DNA of 64,000 nucleotides from Tritrichomonas musculus (GCA_039105265.1 JAPFFF010000025.1:434001-498000), one strand, 5' to 3'. Shown: positions 10,613-21,714, numbered from the stretch's first letter. Numbers and translations are program-made. Notes: generated by a model not told the origin, from the sequence alone.

Positions 10613-11360
10613 TGGTAATTTCGAAAATATGTATTAATTGAGATGAAAAAAAAAAATAATTCAAAAAGTTACAAAATTGAATTAAGCTTTATGATTCATA
10701 ATTAGATCATAATTTCATTTTCATTTCACATAACATTTTAAATTGAACAAACCTTTTGAAATTTTAAATGAGTTATCTCCACTGCGTATAGATATTTTTC
10801 AAAAATAATTATATATTTTTTTAACATATATTTTATATAATATATTTAACTCTTTTTTATTTATTTTGGTTTAATTAAAAAAAAAGTCGTTATTTTCTAT
10901 CGTTACCACCCCTATTTCAAAATCAATAATTTTTTTTATTTTGTATGGCTTAATTTTTGGACCTTTGGACGGACAATTTTTTTGGTCCATTGGACCTTAT
11001 TAAAATTTTGTAAATTTTTACCCAAAAAAAATGAAATGAAATCTTATATTTTTTATCTTTTTTTTTCCTTTAAAATAAAAATTTTTTTTCATCTTAAATT
11101 TTATTTTTTTGAATAACTTTTTGAACTATTTTTTCAAAGCTACCAAGCTAAAAATTCTCAAAAAATTGATAGAAAATTTACATTTTTTTCGTCAAAATTT
11201 CGCCTTGGTCTAAAAAAATTCGCCTGGTCTAAATAGTTTTACATTTTGGTCCAAAAAAACCGATTTTCCAGTTTTTGAATGCTTTACATGCTATTTTAAT
11301 AAGTTTACATGGTCCAAAAAATCTTTTTTCTTTGGTCCAAAATATTCTGAGATATTTTAG
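10613..11360. other. AT-rich spacer with scattered TTGGTCC motifs
   Basis: No supported gene. From about 10950 the motif TTTGGTCC/GGACCAAA and close variants recur; they continue through the mariner relic to about 12610. Confidence 0.4.
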
Positions 11361-12107
11361 TATAGTGGTCCTAAAAAATATTGATAAGAAAATTGAGAGA
11401 AATTTTCATGTTTCATTGAAAAAATTGAGAAAATTTATTTAAAAATAATTTGAGAGATTTTTAAAATTTCTTTCAAATTCATTCAAATTTAATGACCTAT
11501 TCATGAATTTAAGAATCAATTGTTGGTCAATCTTTTGACCTTTTATTTATTTGTTTTCTTTACCAAAAAATACAAACGAACGCTATAATTTAATCGCAAG
11601 TGGTTCTGCAATCGCACAATTTTAATAAAAGCAAAACAGCTGATGCATTAAGTATTTCGTTAAATTGCGTCAAAGCAGTAGCTAAATAGATTGATGAAGG
11701 GAGACCAGAAAAAACACAACCTTGCCGACCACAAATATTAACAAATGAAATCAAGTATTTCATATGCGTTAAAGCAATAATGTTTCCTGAAATCCCTGGA
11801 GCTGAAATGGCAAATGTTTCCTGAACACAAATTTTATTCTTTATATGGAATAATCTAAGTTTAGCAACAAACAATTCTTTGATTGATTCTTTTCCAAAGA
11901 AATTGAAACAATGCCTCGAAGTGCAAGGCAATCAAGTAAGATTTTAATTTTAATTTTTAATAAAAAATCAACTTTTTCAATTGCCGAAAAAATATTGATA
12001 AGAAATTTAACTTTTTAAATTAAAAATTTTAAAAATAAAATAACTTTTGTTAACGACGATTAACTATTGAATTCATTTCTTATCAATATTTTTTAGGAAC
12101 ACTATAT
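11361..12107 (+). mobile_element. Decayed Tc1/mariner transposon with 30-bp inverted ends
   Basis: The left end reads TATAGTGGTCCTAAAAAATA and continues ATTGATAAGAAA. The right end, read inward, is TATAGTGTTCCTAAAAAATA followed by ATTGATAAGAAA, so the inverted repeats match over about 30 bp with one mismatch. Both ends sit at TA, the mariner target. The interior carries a plus-strand relic of the transposase N-terminal helix-turn-helix. At about 750 bp it is shorter than a full element, so the catalytic part is missing or unrecognisable. Confidence 0.7.
11600..11940 (+). pseudogene. Relic of a Tc1/mariner transposase N-terminus
   Basis: On the plus strand one frame reads K-T-A-D-A-L-S-I-S-L-N-C-V-K-A-V-A-K, a stop, then I-D-E-G-R-P-E-K-T-Q-P-C-R-P-Q-I-L-T-N-E. 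This is the helix-turn-helix plus G-R-P linker typical of Tc1/mariner transposases. More stops follow and no D-D-E motif is seen. The minus-strand frame at 11590-11931 is longer but looks like a shadow. Confidence 0.55.
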
Positions 12108-13103
12108 AAAAGTATTCAAAAATTTGAATACAAATTCATATGCTAATAATAAATATAAAATTTTATTAAAAAGAATCATTTTCAAAAGATTTATATTTGC
12201 GCAAGTATTTATTATTTGCCTAAAATATTGGAAGTACTGGCTTGCTTATATAATTACTAAGCTAATTAAGTTTATAGCAAATGTAAAATATTTTTTAAAT
12301 ATCTTGTTCAAAAAGATGAATCAAACGAAGCGCAAATGCTTATATTACCAATTAATCAATTAAAACACTAGATTGCGCGCATCATTAAATCACTTTCTTA
12401 GATTATTTGGTCCAAAATACATTTTTATACCAAAAAAACAAAGAGAGCTTAATAAAATAAATTATTTATTAAAAAATAATGTCATTATACTCTTTTTTGC
12501 TTTCACTTCTTTAGTGTGTATGAAATTTTATTCAATGAAAAGAATATTGAAAATTTTGATCGTTTTTCTCTCAAAAAAATGGACCAACTTTTTACTCATC
12601 TTGGTCCAAAAATGAAGCCGTATTATTTTGTTAAATTATTTAAAAAAAATAATAATTATCAAAATAATAAATTAATTATATTTTAGAAATTTTTCATTCA
12701 ATTTTGTCGATTTTCGTGAGGCCATAAAAAGAAATTTTGCTAGCCAAATTTAAATATTATGGAACTAATCTAAACTAATCTTCTTATATTTTCATTTTTC
12801 TCATTTTGGCTATTTGATGACCGGTCAATCTTTCTAAATATGATCATGCGAATTATTACAAAAATATAGATAAATTTTCGAGTAAACGTTCTGCAATTAT
12901 TTTCTTTATCATATGATAAAAATAAATGCCAAGACTTACTATCAACATCATTTTCTTTTACCTAAAAAAAAGAGTCAAAAAATTGAATAAAGACGTTAAA
13001 AAGTTCAATGTACTGTCACTCTAATTTGTATGAAATTTATCCATATAAATAAATAGCAAAATTGGCCTTTTCGAAATTGACCATACAAAAAGCACAATTA
13101 TAA
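12108..13103. other. AT-rich spacer upstream of the UBR1-like gene
   Basis: Short frames of about 80 codons (12124-12363, 12373-12615) have the F, I, K, L, N and Y bias of random AT-rich DNA and no motif. The last 100 bp would hold the promoter of the UBR1-like gene; no initiator motif stands out. Confidence 0.4.
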
Positions 13104-16100
13104 ATGGAAGTGAATTATAAAGATCTTAAATCGATTTTTGCCTATGATCCTATTACAGCTATTCAATTGTGTGAGAATATCATTTGCACAGCTTCTAATT
13201 TCAAAACTTTTCGAGAATTTTTTGATTATCATTCTCATAATTCGCATATTTCAACATGTCAAAATGAATGGTCGGATCGTATGTCAATTCATTGCAATGA
13301 TTGTGCCACTGATGCAAATTCATGCGTTTGTTTAGAATGTTTTCTCAATGGAAATCATCAAGGTCATGATTACCAAGTCAGTGTAAATTCTTCGGGAAAT
13401 TGCGATTGTGGTGATGTCAATTTTTGGAAACCTTCAGGATTTTGCGCAAAACATCATGGACTGGAAGATGTTTCAAATCCCGAAAATTATTTAGATGAAA
13501 AATTACGAACAGCCTTAACTGACGTTGTTTTTAAAGCATCATTTGCATCAATAAAAAAATTGAATAAATATGATACCACACTTCTTTCCCAGATACTCAA
13601 TTTTTTAAAATCATTTTTACAATTTGGTGACGGTTTTCGACGGTTAATGTCAATATCACTAACAGAAAAAATCAACTTAGAAAAATTTATGAACCACATT
13701 TTTGAATGGAGTTCTGAATTCAATCAACAAATACAGTCATTTTTTGGTCTTTTAACAAGTGACGAACTTTTTAAGAACAGTTTTGCACAAATCAACTTCA
13801 AATTGATGATAAATCGTATCATTCCATTATCAATAAATGCAGTAAAAGGAGAAAAAATATATATGCTAAAGAATACTCTACCATGGGATCAATTTTGGTT
13901 TCATAGTTACTCAGTCAGTTTGATGCAACACAGTATTGAAAATTACAATTTTGATTGGTTTACATTTATATTTAAAGTTTTATATTATCTGAAAGAAATA
14001 TTAACTTATAAAGGTTTAAGATTTGCTTTTTCAGATATTCCTAATTTCTTTAATTATATCAAAAAATTAGCTACATTAACAGCAAATCAATCAACTGATC
14101 AAATTCAAACTTTTTTTGACAAATTCGTCACTGAAATCTTAGCTAAAGGAACATCAAAAGGAGAAACAGAAAATGTAAATGATACAATAATTACAACAAC
14201 ATTTAATGATAATTTATCAGAGAGCTATTTTTTTTATATACATAGTTTTTCTTCTTCTTTTTATCCTTTTTTACAATCATTCAAATCGAATCAAAATTTG
14301 AAATTCGATAAACTTTTTGAAGAGTTGAATAAATCATTCGATTTGACTCCAATTTATTTGATTGAAAAAGATAATGTAAATGAAAATGAAATGTTTATTT
14401 ATAACATCATTAATCAAATAAATAATGATTATTTGGTTACTAATGAAAGTAATTATAAATCATTTATAAATGGTGCTTCATTTTTCTTTTCATATCCATT
14501 GTTTTATTCAGTTCTTTATTTACTTCGAAATGATGAAATATGCAGAATTAAAGTTGCACAATTTCTTTCACTTGAAAAATATCAGAGTCTTCGAATTCGT
14601 CTTGGAATTGCTTGTTTAAAAAATACTATTTCATTTATTTGTTTTAGTCAATCACTTGTTTCTAAAAGGAACAAAGCAATAGATTGTTTATATTCAAATT
14701 ATATAGATAATCAAAGGTTAGTTAGTTTAGGAATTCCTCTTTTTATTCCTTTACTTCAACTCACAATTGGACTTCAATGTAAAGAAAATAATGGAATTAA
14801 TGTATTCAGTATTAAAGAATTTTTTGCATTTGAAATGGCAAGAGAAATTGGCTTATTTGATAATGACGAAATAAATGAAGAAAATGAAAATAAAATGATC
14901 TTTTCTTTCCTATATTTGTCAATTTTACTTGTTATTGAACGAAATCTCTTTAATTTTGATGGCCTTAACTTTATTAAAGAACAAATAATCTTTGAATTAA
15001 AACATGGTGTTTCTGATTTAAATAAATTAGTTGAATTATTTGATGTTAATGTTTGTGATAAAAATTCACGTCCATTTTTATTGAATGAAATTATTCATGA
15101 TGTTGCAACAGCACGACAAAAATCTACAAAAGGAAGCAACAACAATGAATATCAGGATGTTTCTTTTCATTTAAAAGAAGGAATTGAAGTCAATTTCATA
15201 TCAGCAATCAATTCATTCAATCGTGAAAAAGTTTTAATGAACAATGAAAAATCAAAACATCCAGATGAATTAATAAAAATTCAACAATTTGAACCAGAAG
15301 AAACTTATTTCTTTCATCAAACAGTTGAAAATGAAAACGATGATTTAAATGTTAGATTAAAAGATTTCTTATTTACACCAACTGTTTTGGCTATCGTTTA
15401 TAAAACTCTAAGAAAAAGTTCTGAATTTCATCGCAATGATTTAAATGACCATCTTGCAATGAATATTCTTATTCTCATTTCAAAATTCGTTCAAGAATTA
15501 GAAATTAAAGATGATAAATCAATTAAAATAGGAGAAATTATCAAGTACAATTCAACAATTACTGATTTAATTACACAATTAAATCAATCTCTATTTAATC
15601 TATCAATTGGTGAAAATAAATCTGCAACAATCCAAAATACATTGAATAAAAAAACCTTCAATTTATTCATTAGAACGAAAATTTGTTCCTCAACTGAATC
15701 GCCTAAATCAATCATTGATATTTTACTCAGCAAAGGAGAACTTGGTAAAAGCGTATTGAATCAAATGTCGGTTGAAATCGAAGGAAGTGAAAAAGAACAA
15801 AATAAACAAGACCTAAATTTGATGAAAAAAAATCGTGCACGAAAAATGAAAGAAGAAATCATGACTCATTTCAAGTCACTTTCATCAAACTTCTCCATTG
15901 TAGATGATCAAAAATCAACCCCTAATAAATCAAGCACATCAACGAATGAAGTTTGTTCAATTTGCTCGATGGAAGATAAAGATGAGGTCCTTTCATATCC
16001 CCTTTACATTTACAGGACGAAACTTCCTTTCATCTTTGATAAGCCACCAATTGTTGAAATGACTCAATTCAACGCTTTGCGAGAAACCGACATTTTGCAA

Positions 16101-17693
16101 GACGACGAAATTTTAGAATCGGCTCAACTGTTTAAAGAACAAGATGATGAACAAGAAGATATTGAAAATAATGAGCTGATTAATGATCCAGAGATGGTTT
16201 TTGCACGAATTTTATCTACATCACCACATCTTGACATCACGAATGATCTTGATGCAGAAGAAGTTAGAAATCGCCAAAACATGATTGATCTTCTTCATCA
16301 AAGAATCATGGCAGATCATGAGCGAGCTGTGCAACAAGCTGCTGAAAGAAAGGATCAAAAAATGCAGATGAGATTGAAGCGTCTTCAAGAAAAGAAAGAA
16401 GCTCAATTGAGGAAACAAAAAGAGCTAGAAAATCCAGATAAAAAAGTGTCAAAACGCTGCACGCCAGGCAACCTCTTCGTCATCCAATTCGCCATTTGCC
16501 AGCATCCTGTTCATAACAGCTGTGTTCACAAAAAGAACGACTTCACGTGCCCAATTGATCGTTCTTTCAAAAACGGCTTCCTTCCAAACGTCGAAGACTT
16601 TAAAGATCACCAAAAACTGCCTGATTCACTTGACGTTTTCATCAAACAGTACTCGAGTTTCTTTAAGTCTTCAGATGAGAAAATCATTGATGTTTTCGTT
16701 GAATTAGTGAAGTCAATCAGCGGTTTGATAACAACATTTGAAGTCCGTTTGAGAAGCCTTCCTGATTGTCTCGATTCGAAGAAAAACAAGATCTTATTGA
16801 GGAACCTCTTCTTATCAACATGGCACGCGTACAGACTGAAAGGGAAGCCGATGATGAAGACTGGCTTTAAGAACGACGTCTCGGAAGATGTTGATTCAAA
16901 ATTGACCATTTTTCAACGGTTTATCAAGAAAATCATTGAATCAGATGACATTGAAAAAGGTGACGAAACTTTCCGTGCATTAATTGGCCAGTTTGTTCAA
17001 TCATCATTCGGCAGCAAAGATGAAAAAAGCGAGAAAGAAATGCATCTATTTTTGAGAAGGGTCTGTTTGGTCGAACACTTCCTCCTGACAAAATTAGAGA
17101 AAGAAAACGTCGACCAAAAAAGCACACAAATCATTGACTGGGATGACATCTTATCGTCTGCAAATATCTCTCAAAAATTCAATGTAACATTTCACTTCAT
17201 ACCTGAAGATTTCGAATTCAAGCCATTCGTATTCGCACCGATGCCGAAAGAGTTCATTCGGTTTGTTCAGCAGCCATTTATGTTCAAAATCGACGAAATG
17301 AATGTTTGCAGCGTCTTCAACATCCTCGATTACAACAGGCTGATTGATGAATACGACGAATTCGATGAAAATGGTGAAGGCCAAAAAGAAGAAAACTTCA
17401 GCTGCTCTTTAGTGATTCTAAACAAAACCAAGCCAACAGAAACACTTAAGAAAATGTTCTCTGGAAAAAATTATCCTTCATTATTCTTGTCAATTGGAAG
17501 GGATGCGTCAACTGTGAGAGTGGTTGATGGGGAAAGGACATGCTTACTACGTCCCTTCTTTTTGGACAAGTATGGATGCACTGATGTTGGATTCAAGAGA
17601 GAACAGCCTCTTTTCTTGAGTGAAGAAAAATATGAAAGGACAATGGACCAGATTCTTTCAGGCGATTTTTCAAGCAACTTAATGCCATTTTAA
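13104..17693 (+). CDS. UBR1-like N-recognin E3 ubiquitin ligase
   Basis: 1529 residues from the ATG at 13104. Residues about 52-118 are a UBR box zinc finger: C52, C-x2-C, C-x2-C, H-x2-H, then C-D-C-G-D and F-C-x2-H-H. This domain binds type-1 (basic) destabilising N-termini in the N-end rule pathway. A long helical middle follows. A RING-type region begins near residue 950 (C-S-I-C) and is completed near residues 1119-1153 (C-x-H-P-V-H-x2-C...C-P-I-D). Between the two parts lies an acidic stretch and a charged coiled coil (about residues 1060-1115). The C-terminal 370 residues correspond in place to the UBR1 autoinhibitory tail. Domain order and length fit UBR1/UBR2-type ligases (usually 1700-2000 residues). 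Role: cytosolic ubiquitination of N-degron proteins with an E2 partner. Codon use shifts from strongly AT-rich in the first 930 codons to more mixed in the last 600. A short fragment of a paralogue lies near 21735. Confidence 0.9.
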   Translation: MEVNYKDLKSIFAYDPITAIQLCENIICTASNFKTFREFFDYHSHNSHISTCQNEWSDRMSIHCNDCATDANSCVCLECFLNGNHQGHDYQVSVNSSGNCDCGDVNFWKPSGFCAKHHGLEDVSNPENYLDEKLRTALTDVVFKASFASIKKLNKYDTTLLSQILNFLKSFLQFGDGFRRLMSISLTEKINLEKFMNHIFEWSSEFNQQIQSFFGLLTSDELFKNSFAQINFKLMINRIIPLSINAVKGEKIYMLKNTLPWDQFWFHSYSVSLMQHSIENYNFDWFTFIFKVLYYLKEILTYKGLRFAFSDIPNFFNYIKKLATLTANQSTDQIQTFFDKFVTEILAKGTSKGETENVNDTIITTTFNDNLSESYFFYIHSFSSSFYPFLQSFKSNQNLKFDKLFEELNKSFDLTPIYLIEKDNVNENEMFIYNIINQINNDYLVTNESNYKSFINGASFFFSYPLFYSVLYLLRNDEICRIKVAQFLSLEKYQSLRIRLGIACLKNTISFICFSQSLVSKRNKAIDCLYSNYIDNQRLVSLGIPLFIPLLQLTIGLQCKENNGINVFSIKEFFAFEMAREIGLFDNDEINEENENKMIFSFLYLSILLVIERNLFNFDGLNFIKEQIIFELKHGVSDLNKLVELFDVNVCDKNSRPFLLNEIIHDVATARQKSTKGSNNNEYQDVSFHLKEGIEVNFISAINSFNREKVLMNNEKSKHPDELIKIQQFEPEETYFFHQTVENENDDLNVRLKDFLFTPTVLAIVYKTLRKSSEFHRNDLNDHLAMNILILISKFVQELEIKDDKSIKIGEIIKYNSTITDLITQLNQSLFNLSIGENKSATIQNTLNKKTFNLFIRTKICSSTESPKSIIDILLSKGELGKSVLNQMSVEIEGSEKEQNKQDLNLMKKNRARKMKEEIMTHFKSLSSNFSIVDDQKSTPNKSSTSTNEVCSICSMEDKDEVLSYPLYIYRTKLPFIFDKPPIVEMTQFNALRETDILQDDEILESAQLFKEQDDEQEDIENNELINDPEMVFARILSTSPHLDITNDLDAEEVRNRQNMIDLLHQRIMADHERAVQQAAERKDQKMQMRLKRLQEKKEAQLRKQKELENPDKKVSKRCTPGNLFVIQFAICQHPVHNSCVHKKNDFTCPIDRSFKNGFLPNVEDFKDHQKLPDSLDVFIKQYSSFFKSSDEKIIDVFVELVKSISGLITTFEVRLRSLPDCLDSKKNKILLRNLFLSTWHAYRLKGKPMMKTGFKNDVSEDVDSKLTIFQRFIKKIIESDDIEKGDETFRALIGQFVQSSFGSKDEKSEKEMHLFLRRVCLVEHFLLTKLEKENVDQKSTQIIDWDDILSSANISQKFNVTFHFIPEDFEFKPFVFAPMPKEFIRFVQQPFMFKIDEMNVCSVFNILDYNRLIDEYDEFDENGEGQKEENFSCSLVILNKTKPTETLKKMFSGKNYPSLFLSIGRDASTVRVVDGERTCLLRPFFLDKYGCTDVGFKREQPLFLSEEKYERTMDQILSGDFSSNLMPF

Positions 17694-17829
17694 AAATGAT
17701 TAATAAATTTATAATTTTTACTTTTCTTTTTTTAAATAATTTTATATTTCTTTAAAGAGAAAAGCTTAAATTTAAAATTATATATCGGAGTATAATTAAA
17801 CATATTTAAATTTTTTCTTTTGTTGATTA
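17694..17829. other. 3' flank of the UBR1-like gene
   Basis: AT-rich; nothing further supported. Confidence 0.4.
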
Positions 17830-18484
17830 ACATTTGTTTATAATAATTTCAAAATTTATAAATTATATTTTTGAATCTTTATAATTTAAATCAATATTCT
17901 TTATATATTATATCATATGACTAAATAATAATAAGTGATTAATCAATGTTGTATATTCGTTATTCATTTCAGAGTTTTGAAGTATTACTAATGCTGACAC
18001 TAATATTTCTGAAATCTCATAGAAAAATGGAAATTTATTAATAAAAATTCTATAATATCTTCATTAATATCTAATAATAAAGAAATATATTAAATCAAAA
18101 TTATCAATTTTTGGTGTGAGATTTCATTTTTATCGAAAAAAACTTTTGTTTATTTGATCTAAGAAATGAAAATCATTATATTACAATTAATTTCATCATT
18201 TTTAAGTAAAAATCAGGAACTGTGTGATTTGCATTGAGAATTATTTATTTCATATCAGCATTTATTTAAACGAATTCTCTTATATAAAAAATAAAATGCT
18301 GGAATAAATAGGAGAAAGATAATTACAAGGGCACAAACTTTTTTTTGCCCGCGGGCATTAAAGTTGAGAGGAAGCAAAATTCACACGAGCCACATGTTTG
18401 GCCCGTAAATTGCTCAATGGCCAAAAGTGCCATTTGTCACTTTTTTGCCCGATCCTGCCCGGACCGCCCTTTTAGCAAGCCTGA
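17830..18484. repeat. Left arm of a long inverted repeat flanking a BspA gene
   Basis: This 0.6-kb segment is repeated in inverse orientation at about 21828-22400. The inner 160 bp (18330-18484) is GC-rich and full of GCCCG/CGGGC words; it ends CCCTTTTAGCAAGCCTG. The outer part is ordinary AT-rich DNA yet still matches, for example TTTAAACGAATTCTCTTATA at 18268. The left arm carries about 75-85 extra bp near 17920-18000 compared with the right arm. The two arms face each other around the gene at 18870-21623. Confidence 0.85.
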
Positions 18485-18863
18485 GTTCAATATTTATTAT
18501 ATCAACCAGATATTGAAATCAACTGTAAAACAATTTTAATACACAATATTCATACTATTCAAATCTTAATTTTTTTCATGCTATTCAAATATTTTTTTTT
18601 TCATGTAATGACAAATATCCTTTGAAAGAATTTTTATCAATTGAAGTCACAGAAGCTAGAATTGATAGGCTAAGATTAAAAACAATGTAATTTTATCCTC
18701 AAGAAATTAAATAAATAAAAATTAAATTATAATATATATTGCTCTTAATTTTTATATATTAATTAAAATAAAGTAAATATTAATTATATCATGAGATATA
18801 TTAATTTGAATATTATTTAGTACAGCCAAATAAAAATACAAAATTATCTAATTTTTAAATTAT

Positions 18864-18869
18864 TCATTC
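18864..18869 (+). promoter_or_regulatory. Possible initiator (TCATTC) directly before the start codon
   Basis: TCATTC abuts the ATG at 18870. It fits the trichomonad initiator consensus TCA(+1)Y(T/A) known from Trichomonas vaginalis, where start sites lie a few bases before the ATG. One short match in AT-rich DNA is weak evidence. Confidence 0.3.
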
Positions 18870-21623
18870 ATGGAGGTTCAGGAATATGTAAGCAAAATGA
18901 GAAAAATATATTCTTTATTTCTCGAATTTCTTGATTGCTCAGATGATGAAAAGGGAGAAAATCTTAGAGCTTTTATAGATATGATAAATACACATAATAT
19001 ACTTGAAGATTCGGATGAAATTTACGAAATATTGGTATTAATTTCCAAAGTATCGAAAAACCATTATCGATATCCTAATTTTTTTGACAAAATAGAAAAT
19101 ATATTGGATATTTTTACAGAAAAAATCAAACAAAGCTTCACAAATTTCCAAATATTCAATATTTTCAAAAGCAATAAGCGAATTCTTTTAATTCTCTTTA
19201 ACAATAAAATAATTGAAATTGATTCAAGTATTTTAGATTTTATACTCAATTCAGAAAAAGAGAAATATAAATCATACAAATTCTACTTTTTCAATGAGAT
19301 CAAAGGAATAATTTCAGAAGACACTAAACAATCTATCAAACGTGACCTTACAATGTATGATTTAAATGTATTTGATAATTTTCATGAAAAATGTTTAATT
19401 GGTGAAAATGAATTATACATTTGTTCATTAATTCGAAACGACTCAATTGAAGAATTCATTATATATATCAATCAGAACAATATTTCACTTTCTAATAGTA
19501 TTAAACCATCGATTTTTGAAACGAATTCATTATTAATTAATTCTAAAGAAAATCAAACGATAATTGAATACGCTGCATTTTTTGGATCCATTCAAATTTT
19601 TCAGTTTTTATTATTGAATAATGTCAGTTTGGATTCATCTTTATGGAAATATTCAATACATGGAAGAAATCCAGAAATTATTCATATGCTTGAAGAAAAT
19701 CATATTAATTCAGATAACTTTTTCTTTATAGCATTAAAATGTCATCATAATGAAATTGCTCATTATTTCAAAGAGAATTTTTTTGAAAATATTTCAACTT
19801 TTCATAGAGAAGCAACTGGAGGACGAAGAGAAAGCAAATTTATAAAAGCCATTAAAAGATTATTTACACACAAAACTAATGAAAATGATGGAAATGAAAA
19901 ACGAATCAATAATTATATCATTAATCATAGTTTTCGGTATCATAATTATGAATTCATGCCAGAAGATTTCAACAATAAAATATTATTCATTCATTTTTGT
20001 GAATATAATTATATCAAATTGGTTAAACTTTTTCTAAATTTAAAGATTGTTGATGTAAATGAAAAGTTTTTATGTCAAAATAAAGGTAAAATTTATTTAA
20101 CACCATTAAGAATTTCAGCAGAAAACAATAGATTAGATATTATAAATGTTTTGTTTAAACAGCCAAATGTTACATGGAGCAAAGAAACATTTAGTTATTG
20201 CAATAAAATTCGAATTATTGAACTTCCTTCTTTTATTAAAGAAATTGATAATAAATCATTTATTGGATGTTGTTCATTGGAAAAAATAATAATTCCTTCT
20301 TCAGTAACCCGTATTGGAGATAAAGCATTTAAGAAATGCGTGTCATTGAAAGAAATCTTGATTCCTTCTTTTGTAAATTATATTGGAGAAGGTGTATTTA
20401 ATGAATGCCAATCACTTAAAAAAATCGAATTACTTGCATCTATAGATACGATAAAAAGAACTACTTTTAGTAATTGTTCATCATTAAAACAAATAACAAT
20501 TCCTTCTTCTGTTACTTTGATTGAATTTGCTGCTTTTTGTAATTGTAAATCTTTAGAACATATAACAATAACATCACCTAAAATTTCAATTGGATGTGAT
20601 GTTTTCAATGGATGTTCATCATTAGTTGAAATATCAATACCTTGTGAATTATTATTAATTGGAACTAATGCATTTGAACGTTGTACATCATTAAAAGAGG
20701 TGTCTATTTCATCATCTTCTTCTATGACATGCATTAATTCATATTTATTTACTGATTGTATTTCACTGATCAATATAACAATTCCATCATCTGTTACAAT
20801 TATAAAAAGATCTGCTTTTAATAATTGTAAATCTTTGAAACAAATAATTCTTCCTTCTTCAGTAACATATATTGGAAAAGATGCATTTTGTGAATGTTCT
20901 TCATTAGAACAAATAATTCTTTCTTCTTCAGTAACATATATTGGAGAAAATGCATTTTGTGGATGTTCTTCATTAAAACAAGTCGCAATTCCTTCATTAA
21001 TAGAATCTATTGAAAGTAAATCATTTTATAAATGTTCTTCAATTACACAAATTGAAATTCCTTCTCATGTGAATTCAATTGGAGATTGTAGTTTTTATGA
21101 TTGTGCATTATTAAAAGAGGTTTTATTTTCACCTTCATCTTTATTAGATTCTATTAATAAAGATGCTTTTCGTTTGTGTAAATCTTTGACTGAAATTATA
21201 TTTCCATCTTCTTTAACTATAATTTTTGATAGTGCTTTTAGAGAATGTTTATCTTTACAAAAAGTTTCATTTAAATCTCCTTCTTCACTTGTAACAATAA
21301 GTAATTACTCTTTTGAAAAATGTTCATCATTGATAGAGATTTCATTTCCTCCTTCTCTAAAATTCATTGGACAATATGCATTCCAAGATTGCCTTTCATT
21401 GAAACAAATCTTATTTGTAAATCCGTCTTCTATAACTTCAATTGAGAAAAATGCTTTTAATAGATGTGAGTCATTAAGCAATGTTGAAATTCCAAAATCT
21501 GTAGAATCAATTGGATTTGATGCTTTTGGGCAATGTAAATCATTGACAAATATATCTATTCCTTCATCTATTGATGTATTACAAATTGGACTTTTTACTA
21601 CAACTAAAGTTAACAAAATTTAG
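18870..21623 (+). CDS. DUF3447/ankyrin-like N-terminus fused to BspA leucine-rich repeats
   Basis: 917 residues from the ATG at 18870. Residues 1-430 match the N-terminal module shared with the ankyrin genes at 36818-37945 and 51785-53005. Common landmarks are N-H-x-R-x-P-N-F, F-x-I-F-K-S-N-K-R-I-L-L, L-I-R-N-D-S-I-E-E-F-I, I-E-Y-A-A-F-F-G-S-I-Q-I-F and V-D-V-N-E-K. About residues 440-910 are some 20 BspA/TpLRR repeats, e.g. I-P-S-S-V-T-x-I-G-D-K-A-F-K-K-C. No signal peptide, membrane segment or GPI-like tail is seen, so a cytosolic adaptor is as likely as a surface protein. Unlike its relatives, this gene reads straight through the point where they break (V-D-V-N-E-K-F-L-C-Q...L-T-P-L). It lies between two long inverted repeats. 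Confidence 0.9.
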   Translation: MEVQEYVSKMRKIYSLFLEFLDCSDDEKGENLRAFIDMINTHNILEDSDEIYEILVLISKVSKNHYRYPNFFDKIENILDIFTEKIKQSFTNFQIFNIFKSNKRILLILFNNKIIEIDSSILDFILNSEKEKYKSYKFYFFNEIKGIISEDTKQSIKRDLTMYDLNVFDNFHEKCLIGENELYICSLIRNDSIEEFIIYINQNNISLSNSIKPSIFETNSLLINSKENQTIIEYAAFFGSIQIFQFLLLNNVSLDSSLWKYSIHGRNPEIIHMLEENHINSDNFFFIALKCHHNEIAHYFKENFFENISTFHREATGGRRESKFIKAIKRLFTHKTNENDGNEKRINNYIINHSFRYHNYEFMPEDFNNKILFIHFCEYNYIKLVKLFLNLKIVDVNEKFLCQNKGKIYLTPLRISAENNRLDIINVLFKQPNVTWSKETFSYCNKIRIIELPSFIKEIDNKSFIGCCSLEKIIIPSSVTRIGDKAFKKCVSLKEILIPSFVNYIGEGVFNECQSLKKIELLASIDTIKRTTFSNCSSLKQITIPSSVTLIEFAAFCNCKSLEHITITSPKISIGCDVFNGCSSLVEISIPCELLLIGTNAFERCTSLKEVSISSSSSMTCINSYLFTDCISLINITIPSSVTIIKRSAFNNCKSLKQIILPSSVTYIGKDAFCECSSLEQIILSSSVTYIGENAFCGCSSLKQVAIPSLIESIESKSFYKCSSITQIEIPSHVNSIGDCSFYDCALLKEVLFSPSSLLDSINKDAFRLCKSLTEIIFPSSLTIIFDSAFRECLSLQKVSFKSPSSLVTISNYSFEKCSSLIEISFPPSLKFIGQYAFQDCLSLKQILFVNPSSITSIEKNAFNRCESLSNVEIPKSVESIGFDAFGQCKSLTNISIPSSIDVLQIGLFTTTKVNKI

Positions 21624-21714
21624 ATTTTTTATTTAAACTGCTTTTTTAAAAAATATTTTTTATTATGTGAAGATTTCAAATTAGTTTGTTTGAAATATAG
21701 ATCATTCACAATGA

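Noticed and set aside
3900-10950. Terminal repeats of a P-type transposon around the Myb/DDE gene
   Set aside because: I compared both flanks (GTGGGGGTACATTG near 4084, GGGGTGGTAACG near 10905 on the minus strand) and found only weak, unconvincing similarity.
11590-11931. 113-codon minus-strand frame
   Set aside because: The plus strand of the same stretch reads as a mariner helix-turn-helix with the G-R-P linker, so the minus frame is a shadow.
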